A stretch of DNA of 64,000 nt from positions 1 to 64,000 of the forward strand of contig NZ_AZCX01000002.1 in assembly GCF_001433995.1 (NCBI RefSeq), given 5' to 3'. This DNA is from Secundilactobacillus kimchicus JCM 15530. GTDB lineage: Bacteria > Bacillota > Bacilli > Lactobacillales > Lactobacillaceae. The translations under genes and the position numbers were made by a program. Numbering within the stretch: the stretch's first letter is position 1; the number at the start of each line of letters is the position of its first letter. Below, one piece after another: positions 25,248 to 36,372 of the stretch. The notes beneath the pieces are model-generated. The model worked only from the letters and a program-made list of their open reading frames with translations, ran no database searches and had not been told where the DNA came from.

Positions 25248-26567
25248 ATGAGTGAACAATTATCAATCAACCAACAAAACGCAGCCGGTCAGTTAACGAT
25301 CGGCGGAGTCGCTGCAAGTCAGTTAGCTGAGGAATTTCAGACCCCGCTCGTGGCGTACGATGTGACTAAGATTCGGGATCAAATCAGACGATTTAAATCA
25401 GTTTTTGAAGATAACGGCGTGTCATACGCGGTCAGTTATGCCAGCAAGGCATTCGCAGCAATTGCGATGTACCAGGTAGTTGACCAAGAGGGTGGCCACA
25501 TTGATGTCGTTTCGGCAGGTGAACTATACACCGCCATGCAAGCGGGCTTTCCAATGGCAAACGTTAGCTTTCATGGAAACAACAAATCCCGAGAAGAACT
25601 GGAATTAGCAGTGGCCCAACACGTTGGTGTCATCGTATTAGATAACTTCCACGAAATTGAGTTGTTAGATGCTGTGTTAGCTGAGGCGAACACAGCAGTT
25701 CGGGTGATGCTTCGCATTACCCCGGGGATTTCGGCCCACACTCACGAGTATGACCAGACCGGTCAGGAGGACAGCAAGTTTGGGTTTGACCTCAATTCCG
25801 GTCAGGCGGCCCGCGCCCTCCAAACCGTGCTGAAGAACCCACGGATGAACATGATTGGGATTCACGCGCACATTGGGTCTCAGATTTTTGAACTGAACGG
25901 CTTTCAAATGGCGGCTGAAAAACTGGTCCAAGTTGCCAGTGATTGGCGTGACCAGTATGGTTATCAGCCAAGCGTTATCAACGTTGGTGGTGGCTTTGGA
26001 ATCCGCTATACTCAAGCTGATGATCCCATTGCACCAGAAGCGTTTGTGGATGCCATTATCAAAACGATTAAACAGAGCGCTAGCGATCATGGGCTTGACC
26101 TACCGGCAATTTGGATTGAACCAGGCCGTTCAATTGTTGGCCCTGCCGGGTACAACCTCTACACAATTGGCTCCCGAAAAGATGTACCAGGGTTAACCTC
26201 ATACTTAACGGTCGATGGTGGAATGGGTGACAACATTCGCCCAGCACTGTATCAAGCGGGATATGAAGCAGTTTTGGCTGACAACCCGATGGGGGAACCA
26301 GTTGAAACGGTTCATGTCGCCGGTAAGTATTGTGAATCAGGTGATATCTTGATTGACCAACAACCACTTCCTGAAAGTCAGCCTGGCGACGTCTTAGTGA
26401 TGCTGGACACTGGCGCTTACGGCTACTCGATGGCATCAAATTATAATCGGAATCCACGGCCGGCCGTTGTGTTTGTCGAAAAAGGGCAGGCCCAGTTGGT
26501 CATCAAACGTGAAACACTCGCTGATTTGACGCGGTTAGATCAGCCGTATCGTCCTTCAACAGACTAA
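25248..26567 (+). CDS. lysA: Diaminopimelate decarboxylase
   Basis: A 439-residue PLP enzyme that decarboxylates meso-DAP to lysine. It has an alanine-racemase-like TIM barrel with PLP Lys67 in VSYASKAFA and a HIGSQI motif, and a C-terminal beta domain with the active-site Cys in KYCESGD. TGGAGG precedes the ATG by 7 nt. It is the first gene behind the riboswitch, as expected for lysine feedback. Confidence 0.95.
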   Translation: MSEQLSINQQNAAGQLTIGGVAASQLAEEFQTPLVAYDVTKIRDQIRRFKSVFEDNGVSYAVSYASKAFAAIAMYQVVDQEGGHIDVVSAGELYTAMQAGFPMANVSFHGNNKSREELELAVAQHVGVIVLDNFHEIELLDAVLAEANTAVRVMLRITPGISAHTHEYDQTGQEDSKFGFDLNSGQAARALQTVLKNPRMNMIGIHAHIGSQIFELNGFQMAAEKLVQVASDWRDQYGYQPSVINVGGGFGIRYTQADDPIAPEAFVDAIIKTIKQSASDHGLDLPAIWIEPGRSIVGPAGYNLYTIGSRKDVPGLTSYLTVDGGMGDNIRPALYQAGYEAVLADNPMGEPVETVHVAGKYCESGDILIDQQPLPESQPGDVLVMLDTGAYGYSMASNYNRNPRPAVVFVEKGQAQLVIKRETLADLTRLDQPYRPSTD

Positions 26568-26601
26568 AACTTCCTATTATATGAAAAGGAGATTTCACTC
26601 A

Positions 26602-27312
26602 ATGGCACAGTTAAACGCGCAAGAGATTATTGATTTTATTGGTAACGCCCCTAAGAAAACCCCCGTGAAGGTCTACCTCAAGGGCCAACTTGGAGAGCTA
26701 AAGGTCCCAGCAACGGTGAAGGCGTTTATTGAAACAACAACGGGCGTGGTGTTTGGTGACTGGGCCGATGTTGAACCATTTTTAGCAGCAAATGATGTGG
26801 TGATTACTGATTACGAGGTCGAAAATGTGACCCGTAATTCGGCGGTGCCGTTACTGGATCTTAAGCCGATCAATGCCCGTATTGAACCTGGCGCCATTAT
26901 TCGTGATCAAGTTTTGATTGGCGATAATGCTGTCATTATGATGGGGGCGCTGATTAACATCGGTGCTGAAATTGGCGAGGGCTCCATGATTGACATGGGG
27001 GCCGTTCTTGGCGGCCGAGCCATCGTTGGAAAACACAGTCACATCGGTGCCGGGACCGTGTTAGCCGGGGTCGTGGAACCTGCGTCAGCCCAACCGGTTC
27101 GCGTTGGTGACAACGTGATGATTGGCGCTAATGCTGTTGTTCTTGAAGGCGTCCAGATTGGTGACGATGCAGTGGTGGCCGCTGGGGCGGTTGTTACCCA
27201 AGACGTAGCCCCTCATACGGTGGTTGCTGGGGTACCGGCACGCTACATAAAAGATGTGGATGGCAAGACAGAATCAAAGACGGGACTAGAAGACGATTTA
27301 AGAAAGTTGTGA
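26602..27312 (+). CDS. dapH: 2,3,4,5-tetrahydropyridine-2,6-dicarboxylate N-acetyltransferase
   Basis: A 236-residue enzyme of the acetylase branch of DAP synthesis. A left-handed beta-helix of hexapeptide repeats is visible ([23 protein letters not shown] and [23 protein letters not shown]). The start at 26602 has AAAGGAG 9 nt upstream. The length equals the DapH family norm. Its stop TGA overlaps the next start. Confidence 0.95.
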   Translation: MAQLNAQEIIDFIGNAPKKTPVKVYLKGQLGELKVPATVKAFIETTTGVVFGDWADVEPFLAANDVVITDYEVENVTRNSAVPLLDLKPINARIEPGAIIRDQVLIGDNAVIMMGALINIGAEIGEGSMIDMGAVLGGRAIVGKHSHIGAGTVLAGVVEPASAQPVRVGDNVMIGANAVVLEGVQIGDDAVVAAGAVVTQDVAPHTVVAGVPARYIKDVDGKTESKTGLEDDLRKL

Positions 27313-28472
27313 TGAAAATGGCTGTACTAACAGAGGATCGGTTAATTCAAATTCGGCGCGACCTGCATGCAATTCCAGAGTTGGCGCTAGCGGAAAAACG
27401 CACGCATGCGTACTTAAAACGGATTATTGACGGCTTAGACCAGCGGTTTATCACCGTTAAAACGATCCCCGAATTACCGACGGCTCTGTTGGTCCGCGTG
27501 GCTGGACGGCAACCAAAACGCACGATTGGGTATCGAACGGATATTGATGCGCTACCAGTGAGTGAACAGACTGGATTGCCGTTTGCCTCAAAAAATCCGG
27601 GAGTCATGCACGCTTGTGGGCATGATATTCACATGACGGTGGCATTAGGAATCCTCAGTTATTTCAGTGAGCATCAGCCTGAAGATAACCTAGTTTTCTT
27701 TTTTCAACCGGCTGAAGAGAGCCGCAACGGCGGTAAGTTAGCCTATGAGTTGGGCGTGTTTCAAGGCAAATGGCGACCGGATGAATTTTATGGTCTCCAC
27801 GACAATCCGGACTTACCAGCTGGTGCGATTGGCGTTCGGATGGGGACCTTATTTGCGGGGACAACTGAAGTCAACATTGATTTGGTTGGAAAGGGTGGTC
27901 ATGCGGCTTACCCCCAAGATGCCAATGATATGGTGGTGGCCGCTGCGCAATTGATAGGTCAAGTTCAGACCATCGTGTCTCGCAGTATTGATCCGATTGA
28001 AGGGGGCGTTATCACCCTAGGCAAGTTGGAAGCCGGCACAATTCGAAACGTTATTGCCGGTTCAGCGCATATTGAAGGGACTATTCGCGGCCTGACCCAG
28101 GCAATGATTGAACGCATTGATGGGCGGCTAAAAGACGTCGGAGAAGGAATCGCCCGGTCGTATAACGCAGAGGTTACAGTGACTCTGAATCAAGGTGGCT
28201 ATCTCCCGGTTGAAAATAATCCCGCGCTGACCAAGAACCTGATTCGGTACATGAAGGGCGCGCCAGACGTGACGTACATTGAAACCAAACCGGCTATGAC
28301 GGGGGAAGACTTTGGTTACCTCCTATCAAAAATTCCTGGGACGATGTTTTGGCTAGGGGTTGAAGATAAGTCGCAACTTCACTCGGCGACCTTGAACCCT
28401 GATGAACGGGCAATCCAAAGTGGCGTCAACGCGATTACTGGTTTTTTAACTGACAGAATGACTCAGAACTAA
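27312..28472 (+). CDS. dapL: N-acetyldiaminopimelate deacetylase
   Basis: A 386-residue M20-family metal hydrolase that removes the acetyl group added by DapH. Metal-binding features include [16 protein letters not shown] and HNDP-like GLHDNPDLP; the dimerisation domain is in the middle. The start ATG 27312 overlaps the dapH stop (TGATG); an ATG at 27318 is an alternative. Symbols vary; this is the acetyl-pathway deacetylase (also called ykuR in Bacillus). Confidence 0.93.
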   Translation: MKMAVLTEDRLIQIRRDLHAIPELALAEKRTHAYLKRIIDGLDQRFITVKTIPELPTALLVRVAGRQPKRTIGYRTDIDALPVSEQTGLPFASKNPGVMHACGHDIHMTVALGILSYFSEHQPEDNLVFFFQPAEESRNGGKLAYELGVFQGKWRPDEFYGLHDNPDLPAGAIGVRMGTLFAGTTEVNIDLVGKGGHAAYPQDANDMVVAAAQLIGQVQTIVSRSIDPIEGGVITLGKLEAGTIRNVIAGSAHIEGTIRGLTQAMIERIDGRLKDVGEGIARSYNAEVTVTLNQGGYLPVENNPALTKNLIRYMKGAPDVTYIETKPAMTGEDFGYLLSKIPGTMFWLGVEDKSQLHSATLNPDERAIQSGVNAITGFLTDRMTQN

Positions 28473-28489
28473 GAAAGAGGTTGAGACTT

Positions 28490-29410
28490 ATGACAAGTTT
28501 TGAAAATGCAGATTTAATGACGGCAATCGTGACCCCATTTGATGCTCAGGATCACATTAATTATGAAAGTTTAGCTCAATTGACGGACCACCTGATTGAG
28601 ACGGGTTCTCGGGGGTTCATTATCGGCGGGACAACTGGGGAGACGCCTACTCTTACCCACGACGAAAAGATCGAGCTCTACACCCGGTTTGCCGCCATCG
28701 TTGCCGGCCGGGTCCCCGTGGTCGCTGGTACAGGGAGCAACAATACCCGCGAGACGGCTGAATTTAATGCCAAAGTGAGTCACATTGATGGTATCGATAT
28801 GGGACTGGTCGTTGTGCCATACTATAATAAGCCCAATCAACGAGGATTAGTCGCCCACTTTACCGCCGTGGCCGAACAATCTGAAATGCCAATTATCATG
28901 TATAATATTCCGGGTCGAACCGGGGTGACGATGGCAAATGATACCATCGTCGAACTTGCTCAGAACCCAATGATTGCTGGGGTTAAGCAGTGTACTTCAA
29001 TTGAAGATATCGAATACTTGGTCGAACACACACCTAATGACTTCATGGTGTATAGCGGCGAAGATGCTCAGGCTCTTGCAGCCCGGACAGTCGGTGGCGC
29101 GGGTGTAATCTCCGTGGCAGCTCACGTTTATGGCGCTCAAATTCGGGCCATGTATGATGCCTTATACGCGGGCGATTTTGCAACGGCGGGCCAACTGCAA
29201 CGACGGCTAACGCCTAAGATGCAAGCGCTCTTCATGTTTCCATCGCCGTCGCCAGTTAAGGCGGTCTTAAACGCTCAGGGCTATCAGACCGGCGATTGTC
29301 GGTTACCCATCCTGGCGTTAAACGACGCTGAAAAGCAGCAATTAGCCGACCGGTTGGGGCTGGCAAGCGATGCCTTGATTCACCAAGTTGCCGTAGAGTT
29401 AGGAGTTTAA
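28490..29410 (+). CDS. dapA: 4-hydroxy-tetrahydrodipicolinate synthase
   Basis: A 306-residue (beta/alpha)8 aldolase condensing pyruvate and aspartate semialdehyde. Schiff-base Lys166 lies in IAGVKQCTS, with Tyr138 in MYNIPGRTG and the GGTTGE motif at 47-52. The start 28490 has AAGAGGTTGAG upstream; an in-frame codon at 28481 has no ribosome-binding site. It starts 17 nt after dapL. Confidence 0.95.
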   Translation: MTSFENADLMTAIVTPFDAQDHINYESLAQLTDHLIETGSRGFIIGGTTGETPTLTHDEKIELYTRFAAIVAGRVPVVAGTGSNNTRETAEFNAKVSHIDGIDMGLVVVPYYNKPNQRGLVAHFTAVAEQSEMPIIMYNIPGRTGVTMANDTIVELAQNPMIAGVKQCTSIEDIEYLVEHTPNDFMVYSGEDAQALAARTVGGAGVISVAAHVYGAQIRAMYDALYAGDFATAGQLQRRLTPKMQALFMFPSPSPVKAVLNAQGYQTGDCRLPILALNDAEKQQLADRLGLASDALIHQVAVELGV

Positions 29411-29412
29411 TC

Positions 29413-30192
29413 ATGACAAAAGTATTAGTAGCTGGATTTACCGGGGCCATGGGTCAACAAGCAGTTGCTCTGGTCAATCAGACCGACGGCTTCGAACTAA
29501 CCGCCGTTTTCGCACCAGGCGTGACGTCAACTGATCCGTCAGCATACGGATTACCCGCCACTGTCACCGTTTTTGACCAGTTATCGAGCATTACGACGGA
29601 TGCTGAGATCTGGGTTGATTTTACCTTACCGGAGGCGGTTTATCCCAACACGCGATTTGCGATTGACCATGGTATCTCGCCCGTTATCGGGACAACCGGC
29701 CTCACTGATGAGCAGGTTGCTGACCTTCAGCAACGGGCAGCTAGCCAGCACCTCGGTGGGTTAATTGCGCCAAACTTTGGGTTGTCTGCCGTTCTCTTGA
29801 TGAAGTTTGCCCAAGAAGCAGCGGCCTATTTTCCAGACGTTGAAATCATTGAAATGCACCATGACAATAAAAAAGACGCGCCATCCGGGACTGCGCTAAA
29901 TACGGCCAAGTTAATTGATGCGGTTCGTCCAGCACATCAACAAGGAAATCCAGACGAGCACGAAACCTTAGCACATGTTCGCGGTGGTGACTACCATGGC
30001 ATCAAAATTCACGCGGTTCGGCTACCGGGATATGTCGCGCATGAACAAGTTTTGTTCGGCGGGGCTGGTGAGGCCCTCACAATTCGTCAAGATTCATTTG
30101 ACCGGAGCTCCTTCATGAAAGGCGTCAAAGTGGCCTTGCAGAAAGTTCGCCACCTCAACGAATTAGTTGTGGGGCTCGAAAAAGTGCTCTAA
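29413..30192 (+). CDS. dapB: 4-hydroxy-tetrahydrodipicolinate reductase
   Basis: A 259-residue NAD(P)H enzyme. The Rossmann loop is [11 protein letters not shown], and the catalytic/substrate motif is [15 protein letters not shown] with the downstream [17 protein letters not shown]. It begins two nucleotides after dapA, so the two are tightly coupled; the ribosome-binding site lies in the dapA end (TTAGGAG). Confidence 0.95.
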   Translation: MTKVLVAGFTGAMGQQAVALVNQTDGFELTAVFAPGVTSTDPSAYGLPATVTVFDQLSSITTDAEIWVDFTLPEAVYPNTRFAIDHGISPVIGTTGLTDEQVADLQQRAASQHLGGLIAPNFGLSAVLLMKFAQEAAAYFPDVEIIEMHHDNKKDAPSGTALNTAKLIDAVRPAHQQGNPDEHETLAHVRGGDYHGIKIHAVRLPGYVAHEQVLFGGAGEALTIRQDSFDRSSFMKGVKVALQKVRHLNELVVGLEKVL

Positions 30193-30229
30193 TTGTTTTA
30201 TAATGTTAGAATCAAAAGGAGTGAAGGCC

Positions 30230-31423
30230 ATGCCAGAACTGGCAAATGAACTAACCAACCGCGTCAACTCGCGGTTAAACCAAGTTGGACCCTCCGGTAT
30301 TCGGGAGTTTGACCAACGGATATCGGCAATTCCTGGGATCGTCAAATTAACGATTGGTGAGCCGGATCTCAATACCCCGGAGCACGTTAAACAGGCTGCA
30401 ATCGCAAGTATTGCCGAAAATGATTCGCACTACTCGGCCCAAAAAGGCACCCTCGCGTTGCGTCAAGCAATCAGTGGGTTTCTTAAACGGAGCCAGGGGT
30501 TAACCTACGATCCTGATACGGAAATTATTGCGACGGTGGGCGCAACTGAGGCATTGACCGCGACCACGTTGACCATGTTAAACCCTGGGGATAAGGTCAT
30601 TGTACCAACCCCAACCTTTGCGTTGTATTTTCCAATTATTACCATTACCGGGGCAACCCCTGTCATGGTCGATACGTCACAGGACGACTTTGTCTTGACG
30701 CCAGAAAAATTGGAACAGACGTTGCAAGCAGAAGGCGACGCTGTTAAGGCCGTTTTGTTGAACTATCCAAGTAATCCGACCGGGAAAGAATACCCGCAGG
30801 ATGTTATCACAGGGTTAGCAACAGTGATTGCCAACCACGGGCTGTTTGTCATTTCAGACGAGATTTATAGTGAATTAACCTATGGTGTTGACCATTTTTC
30901 GATTGCCAAATTAATTCCAGAACGGACCGTTTTGATTAACGGGTTGTCCAAGTCCCACGCCATGACCGGGTACCGGATGGGATACGTTGTTGGCCCTAAA
31001 GCCTTCATCGCAAACGTGACGAAAATGCATGCGTTTATGGTCACGTCACCGTCTAACCCGGCACAAGCAGCTGCAGCGGAAGCGTTGAACAATGGTGATC
31101 AGGACCCGATTGAGGCGAAGGCCATTTACCAACGTCGGCGCGACTTTATCACGACGGCGTTAGCTGATATGGGGGTCTCGACCGTTTCGCCGGAGGGCGC
31201 GTTTTACATCTTCGCCAAGATCCCTGACCAGTTCGGGACGGATGATGTGGCTTTTGCTGAGAGACTAGCTAATGAAGCAAAGGTTGGCGGGACACCTGGT
31301 AGTGCTTTTGGTGCTGGCGGAGAGGGCTATATTCGGTTCTCGTATGCGGCATCCGACGCAGCACTAGCAGTAGCCATGACCCGAATGAAAGATTTTTTGA
31401 CGGCGACGGCAGAAGTTCAGTAA
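30230..31423 (+). CDS. patA: Class I aminotransferase, probable N-acetyl-LL-DAP aminotransferase
   Basis: A 397-residue fold-type I PLP enzyme. PLP Lys241 lies in INGLSKSHAMTGYRMG; the NPTG and SDEIYSE motifs are intact. Its place between dapB and asd points to the missing transaminase of the acetyl DAP pathway (PatA/DapX), although the family also includes aspartate aminotransferases. Start 30230 has AAAGGAG 8 nt upstream; in-frame extension to 30167 would overlap dapB. Confidence 0.9.
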   Translation: MPELANELTNRVNSRLNQVGPSGIREFDQRISAIPGIVKLTIGEPDLNTPEHVKQAAIASIAENDSHYSAQKGTLALRQAISGFLKRSQGLTYDPDTEIIATVGATEALTATTLTMLNPGDKVIVPTPTFALYFPIITITGATPVMVDTSQDDFVLTPEKLEQTLQAEGDAVKAVLLNYPSNPTGKEYPQDVITGLATVIANHGLFVISDEIYSELTYGVDHFSIAKLIPERTVLINGLSKSHAMTGYRMGYVVGPKAFIANVTKMHAFMVTSPSNPAQAAAAEALNNGDQDPIEAKAIYQRRRDFITTALADMGVSTVSPEGAFYIFAKIPDQFGTDDVAFAERLANEAKVGGTPGSAFGAGGEGYIRFSYAASDAALAVAMTRMKDFLTATAEVQ

Positions 31424-31444
31424 ATTTGATGGGAGCGTTATAAA

Positions 31445-32506
31445 ATGAGTAAGGATTTAACGGTTGCAATTTTAGGGGCTACGGGAGCCGTCGGGACACG
31501 GCTAATTCAACAGTTGGCCGATTCCACAATTCCGGTCGGTCAGATTAAGTTACTGGCTTCAAGCCGCTCAGCGGGGGAAACCCGTCAATTTCGAGGCCAG
31601 GACGTGGTTGTTGAAGAAGCGACCAATGATTCTTTCGACGGCGTTGATTTAGTTTTGGCGTCGGCTGGTGGTGGAGTTTCAAAGAAGTTCCTGCCAGAGG
31701 CTGTTAAGCGTGGGGCCGTTTGTGTGGACAACACTAGTGCCTTTCGGATGGATCCGGAAGTCCCACTTGTGGTGCCGGAAGTTAACGAGCAAGCGCTGTA
31801 TCAACACAAGGGCATTATTGCAAATCCCAACTGCTCAACGATTCAGATGGTTGTGGCGTTGGAACCGATTCGAGCCGCATACGGGTTGAACCGCGTGATT
31901 GTGTCCACCTACCAAGCCGCTTCGGGGGCTGGCCAGTCGGCCTGGAATGAACTAGACCGAGAAGCACAAGAACACTTGGATGGTCAGGAAATGCACGCCG
32001 AGATCCTGCCAACGAAGGGCGATAAGAAGCACTACCCACTAGCATTTAACTTACTGCCACAAATTGATGTTTTTGAAGATGATGGTTACACCCACGAAGA
32101 GTGGAAGATGATTCACGAAACTAAGAAGATTATGCTCGGTGACATGGATGCGCCCGACATCAAGGTGACGGCTACCTGCGTTCGGGTTCCCGTTGCTGTG
32201 GGTCATGGTGAATCAGTTTACTTTGAAGTTGCTGATGATAGCGCCACGACTCCTGAGCTACAACAGAAACTAGCAGATGCGCCAGGCGTGACGCTGCAAG
32301 ACGATCCCGATCACCAGATTTATCCGCAACCGATTTTGGCTGAGGGGAGTCGGGAAACCTTTGTGGGTCGGGTTCGTCCAGATCAAGAAAATAAAGGGGC
32401 TTTTAACATGTGGGTCGTTTCTGACAACCTGTTAAAGGGCGCTGCGTGGAACACGGTCCAGATCGCTGAACGCTTAGTTGCGGATGATTTAGTTCGGGTG
32501 CCATAA
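31445..32506 (+). CDS. asd: Aspartate-semialdehyde dehydrogenase
   Basis: A 353-residue NADP-dependent enzyme reducing aspartyl phosphate. It shows the GATGAVG nucleotide loop, the catalytic Cys130 in NPNCSTIQ, and the substrate motif of the dimerisation domain including GHGESVYFE. Last gene of the operon. With lysC it supplies the aspartate semialdehyde for dapA. Confidence 0.95.
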   Translation: MSKDLTVAILGATGAVGTRLIQQLADSTIPVGQIKLLASSRSAGETRQFRGQDVVVEEATNDSFDGVDLVLASAGGGVSKKFLPEAVKRGAVCVDNTSAFRMDPEVPLVVPEVNEQALYQHKGIIANPNCSTIQMVVALEPIRAAYGLNRVIVSTYQAASGAGQSAWNELDREAQEHLDGQEMHAEILPTKGDKKHYPLAFNLLPQIDVFEDDGYTHEEWKMIHETKKIMLGDMDAPDIKVTATCVRVPVAVGHGESVYFEVADDSATTPELQQKLADAPGVTLQDDPDHQIYPQPILAEGSRETFVGRVRPDQENKGAFNMWVVSDNLLKGAAWNTVQIAERLVADDLVRVP

Positions 32507-32587
32507 GAAACTGCGGTAATGAGTGACAATCGATTTCTCAAATCAAAATTAAAAAATTGACGCTAGCTAACCACCATTAGCAATAGC

Positions 32588-32631
32588 AAAAAAGCGTTCC
32601 GATTGACTTATGTTCAGTCGGAACGCTTTTT
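32588..32631. terminator. Bidirectional terminator after asd
   Basis: AAAAAAGCGTTCCGA pairs with TCGGAACGCTTTTT (inner TGA/TCA), T-runs on both strands. It ends the DAP operon and the minus-strand OppA-like gene. Confidence 0.9.
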
Positions 32632-32649
32632 GTGAGCTTAAAAATGAGG

Positions 32650-34312
32650 CTATTTGACCAAGTAGGCACTCTTATAATCGGTGGGTACGCCACTCACGTT
32701 ATAAACGACCCCGTTGAGACGGGGGTTCGTTAAGTATGAATTTGCTTGCTGGTACAAAGGGACAACCGGTTGATCCTTCATTAACAAGTTTTCAGCGCGA
32801 ACCATTTGTTGCCAGCGGGTCTCTGGATTATCTGTTCGGTATTCGGTAACTTCAGAAACCAGCTTGTCGTAGTATTCGTTGTGCCAGTGCCCAAAATTGT
32901 ACTGGCTATTGGTTGTCATAATTTGGAAGAAGGCTAACGGGTCAGGATAGTCGGCCCCCCCAACCAGTTAGCAGTAATTGATAATGGCCACTTAGACCTA
33001 CGTTGGCGGTATTGTCTGACTGGTACGAGACCACCTTGACCGTCAGACCCGGCAGTGTGTCCTGCAACTGCTTTTGAAGATTTTGGGCAGCGGCTAAACT
33101 AGTGGGATCGTTGGGGGTAGTCAGATTGATCGTCACGTCTTTTTTCCCCAATATTTTTTTGGCTTGAAGCCATTCTTGTCGGGCTTTCGGACGATTGTCT
33201 CGGACGAACCCCGGGTATTTATTTTGATCCGCAAAGTCAGCGTTTGTCCGGTTATTGTTGGTCAGTCCTGCTGGCACGAAGCCGCGGGGCGCGAGTGAAG
33301 CGGTCTTAATGCCGTGATCAATTAAGTCGTTACGGTTGATGGCATGGGTAATTGCGAGCCGAGCAGCCCGAATGTGAATCAGTTTTCTGATCGTTTTGTC
33401 AGCTGTGTTAAAATTGTACGAGATAAATCGCATGAGTGCGAATGGCCGAACCACGTAATCAGTGTCGCCTTCGTTCTTAGGAATTTGATCACCGATGAGC
33501 TGAATCTCGGCGACTTTTCCAGCCCGAAACTGCGCTAAATTCTGCTGAGGCGATTTTGAACAAGTAAACGTCAGCGAGTGTAGATAGACGTGCCGACGAT
33601 CCCAGTAATAAGGGTTCGGTTCTAGGGTCCGACTGTTCGCATTATGGTGCCACTTGACGAGCTTAAACGGCCCGCTGTACAGTTGATGAGCAGCACTTTG
33701 TCCGTATTGCTTGCCATACGTGGCGACCATTCCTTGATGCTGAGGCGCAAATAGGGGGTAGGCCAAGAGTCGCGTAAAGTAGTAAATCGGGTGGTCCAAG
33801 GTGATTTTTAGCGTCTTTTTAGCCGTTGCTTTGACCCCTAACTGATTGGCTGGTAATCGTTTCTCCCGAATGGCGGCCGCATTTTTAATGCCGTCAAACA
33901 TGTTTGCGTTGACGGAGTGGGTGCTTGGGGTGACGGTTCGTCGCCATGAATAGACGAAATCCTGAGCGTTAATCGGCTCACCATTGCTCCATCGCGCATT
34001 AGGTCGGAGTTTAAAGACGTATTGTGTGCCCGCGTGAGAGACCTTATATGATTCGGCAAGGCCAAGTGCCACATGGCCGTTTTTACCCAATCGGAAGAGT
34101 CCCTCAGTCGAACTGGTCAGCATTCTAAAGCTAGCCACTTTTGAAATATCGACAGTGCTCAAGCGGGTATTTTCAATAATATGCACATTTTGGTTGTGAA
34201 CCATCAGCCCCTTATTATCGGTGTTTGACTGCGATGTTTTAGGGGCTTGGCAACCGGTCAGGGCAAGGGTCATTAGCCCAAGGGCGCCGATTTTTAACCG
34301 AGTTAATTTCAT
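32650..34312 (-). pseudogene. Frameshifted OppA-like binding lipoprotein
   Basis: Two frames together make a full OppA-type protein. The upstream part (32942-34312) starts MKLTRLKIGALGLMTLAL with lipobox LTGC and ends LLLTGWGGRLS. The downstream part (up to 32919 and ending at 32650) resumes FFQIMTTNSQYNFGHWHNEY. The junction is a run of six C at 32955-32960; removing one base restores TGWGADYPDPLAFFQI, the conserved OppA motif. It resembles the intact oppA at 7450. It is either a real frameshift, a slipping tract, or a sequencing error. The start at 34312 has AAAGG upstream. Confidence 0.85.
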
Positions 34313-34415
34313 GAGCGACAACCTTTCATGAAAACGTTAATTTTAATTGATGATAAGAAACAAGTAACAGCTTGTCAAGTCGAGCGACGAGCTGATTGGG
34401 AAACGAGGAGTCCAA

Positions 34416-35189
34416 ATGAACGATGAAAAATACTTAACAGCTGGCCAGTTTGCCGAGATGCTTCACATTGACCGGCACCTACTGGACACCTACGATAAAC
34501 GCGGATTATTTCAACCTGAGTACCGGGAAAATAACGGCCATAAGTGGTACTCACTTGGTCAAATTAATGACTGGCAACTGTGTTTTAGCTTAAATCAACT
34601 GAGCAAAGCGTCGCCGGCATCCCGGCCGACTGACTACCAAAGTGCTCTGCGGCAACAACAACGGTTGTTAGAGGCCCAAATTAATCAGTTGGTTCTGGCT
34701 CAAGAGCGGGTCTCAGAGAGCCTGACGCGGCTTGAAACAGCCGCTCAGGTGGTTCTCGGCCGAATCACAGAAGTTGACCGCACAATCGCCCCCTTACTCG
34801 TCACACCACGCCCCAAAACCAGTGATGACCTGGCCGCGTTAGTGGTGAAGCATGTTAACCGGTACGTTTTGGCTGGGACCATGCCATCGCCAATCGTGGT
34901 TGGGCAGCGCGTCCGGCGTGGGGAGGCGACGGTCAATGCGGTGTATACCCCGTTGACTGAGGGAACTAGCCACGAGGCGGATGTGACGTTACCGGCTGGC
35001 CGTTACCTGTTGAGTTATCGAGCTGGCGATCAGCCGGCTGAGACCGCATTTCAAAGCATGCATGACTATGCTCACGACCACCGACTAATTCTGGGCGACA
35101 GCTTCTACCAGACCCCGGTCCAAACGACGGTGGGTGAGTCGCCGTTAGCCCCCAAGATCGTTAAAATATTAATCAAAGTTCGGAGTTGA
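34416..35189 (+). CDS. MerR-family regulator with GyrI-like ligand domain
   Basis: A 257-residue protein. The N-terminal MerR helix-turn-helix is in YLTAGQFAEMLHIDRHLLDTYDKRGLFQP and W-Y-LGQINDW, followed by a coiled coil of about 50 residues (QQQRLLEAQINQLVLAQERV) and a C-terminal domain reminiscent of GyrI/BmrR effector domains (TLPAGRYLLSYRAGD). Such proteins often sense hydrophobic cationic compounds. GAGGAG lies 7 nt before the ATG. It stands 4 nt before mutY, so the two genes are probably cotranscribed. Upstream is a direct divergent gene, the frameshifted OppA-like one. Confidence 0.8.
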   Translation: MNDEKYLTAGQFAEMLHIDRHLLDTYDKRGLFQPEYRENNGHKWYSLGQINDWQLCFSLNQLSKASPASRPTDYQSALRQQQRLLEAQINQLVLAQERVSESLTRLETAAQVVLGRITEVDRTIAPLLVTPRPKTSDDLAALVVKHVNRYVLAGTMPSPIVVGQRVRRGEATVNAVYTPLTEGTSHEADVTLPAGRYLLSYRAGDQPAETAFQSMHDYAHDHRLILGDSFYQTPVQTTVGESPLAPKIVKILIKVRS

Positions 35190-35193
35190 CGAG

Positions 35194-36321
35194 ATGATTG
35201 AATGGTCGCCATCAAAAATTAAGGCGTTTCAAGAAACCCTATTAGCTTGGTACGACAAGGAAAAGCGGGACTTACCTTGGCGTCGTGATCACGCGCCATA
35301 CCATGTGTGGATTTCAGAAATTATGCTACAGCAAACACAGGTTCAAACGGTCATTCCGTACTACGAACGGTTTATGGCGCAGTTTCCAACGGTTGAAGCC
35401 CTGGCTAACGCTAAGGAAAGCGACCTAATGAAAGCTTGGGAGGGGCTCGGCTATTATTCACGAGCCCGGAACTTACAGCGGGCGGCCCAACAGTTGGTTA
35501 CTGATCACCACGGTGTTTGGCCGACGACTGCTGAAGGTCTTCGAGAACTGGCAGGCATCGGTCCCTATACGGCGGGGGCGATTGCCTCGATTGCTTTTGG
35601 TCAGCCCGTTCCTGCAGTTGATGGGAACGCCTTTCGGGTATTTTCGCGCTTATTAGAAATCGACGATGATATTGCGAAGCCCAAAACGCGGTCCGTATTT
35701 GAAGCCGCCATTCAGCGCATGATGCCAGCGGACCGACCGGGTGACTTTAATCAAGCGATTATGGATCTTGGCTCAAGCTATATGACGGCTAAGAACCCGG
35801 ATTCAGCCCACTCCCCGGTCAAGGCGTTTAACCAAGCTTATTTGGATGGCATTGAAGACCAGTTTCCCGTTAAGACCAAAAAGCCTCGCCCAGTTCCGGT
35901 AGACTTGTTAGCGTTAGTGATTCGTCGGGGGGACCAACTCTTGCTGCTTAAGCGCCCAAATTCGGGGCTACTCGCGGGGTTTTGGACCTTCCCCATGGTG
36001 GATGTCGCTGAATTACAGGCCGCTTCCGAACGGGACCTAGTGCTGGAATCGGACCTCAGTCGGGCCCTTCAAAAGTGGGCGATGGACGAGTTCAAATTAG
36101 CATTGACGGCGATCGGATTTACGGGTGGGCAGCAGGTCACTCATACTTTTACCCACCGAAAGTGGCGCATTTCACTGGTTGTGGCAGACCTAGCAGTCGA
36201 TGCCGATTTAAGTTACTTTCCCGGGCAATGGCTAACGCCAAAGGCAGTGGCAAAAACGGCTTTTCCGAAGGTTCAAACAAAACTTTTTGACCAAGCGCGA
36301 GCCTTAAAACTCATGGAATAG
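35194..36321 (+). CDS. mutY: A/G-specific adenine glycosylase, lacking the iron-sulfur cluster
   Basis: A 375-residue base-excision repair enzyme that removes adenine mispaired with 8-oxoguanine. The HhH-GPD core includes the catalytic Glu42 (ISEIMLQQTQV) and Asp143 (PAVDGNAFR), and the hairpin LAGIGPYTAGAIAS. The C-terminal MutT-like domain recognises 8-oxoG. No cysteine is present anywhere, so the usual C-X6-C-X2-C-X5-C Fe-S ligands are absent; the corresponding segment reads MTAKNPDSAHSPVKA. Cluster-less MutY is known in some lactobacilli. It is cotranscribed with the MerR gene. Confidence 0.93.
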   Translation: MIEWSPSKIKAFQETLLAWYDKEKRDLPWRRDHAPYHVWISEIMLQQTQVQTVIPYYERFMAQFPTVEALANAKESDLMKAWEGLGYYSRARNLQRAAQQLVTDHHGVWPTTAEGLRELAGIGPYTAGAIASIAFGQPVPAVDGNAFRVFSRLLEIDDDIAKPKTRSVFEAAIQRMMPADRPGDFNQAIMDLGSSYMTAKNPDSAHSPVKAFNQAYLDGIEDQFPVKTKKPRPVPVDLLALVIRRGDQLLLLKRPNSGLLAGFWTFPMVDVAELQAASERDLVLESDLSRALQKWAMDEFKLALTAIGFTGGQQVTHTFTHRKWRISLVVADLAVDADLSYFPGQWLTPKAVAKTAFPKVQTKLFDQARALKLME

Positions 36322-36325
36322 GATT

Positions 36326-36353
36326 AAAAAAGACGGGCTGCCCCGTCTTTTTT
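36326..36353. terminator. Terminator between mutY and the YfhO gene
   Basis: AAAAAAGACGGG / CCCGTCTTTTTT with loop CTGC; symmetrical A/T tracts serve both convergent genes. Confidence 0.9.
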
Positions 36354-36372
36354 CGATGAATGATATACCGGT

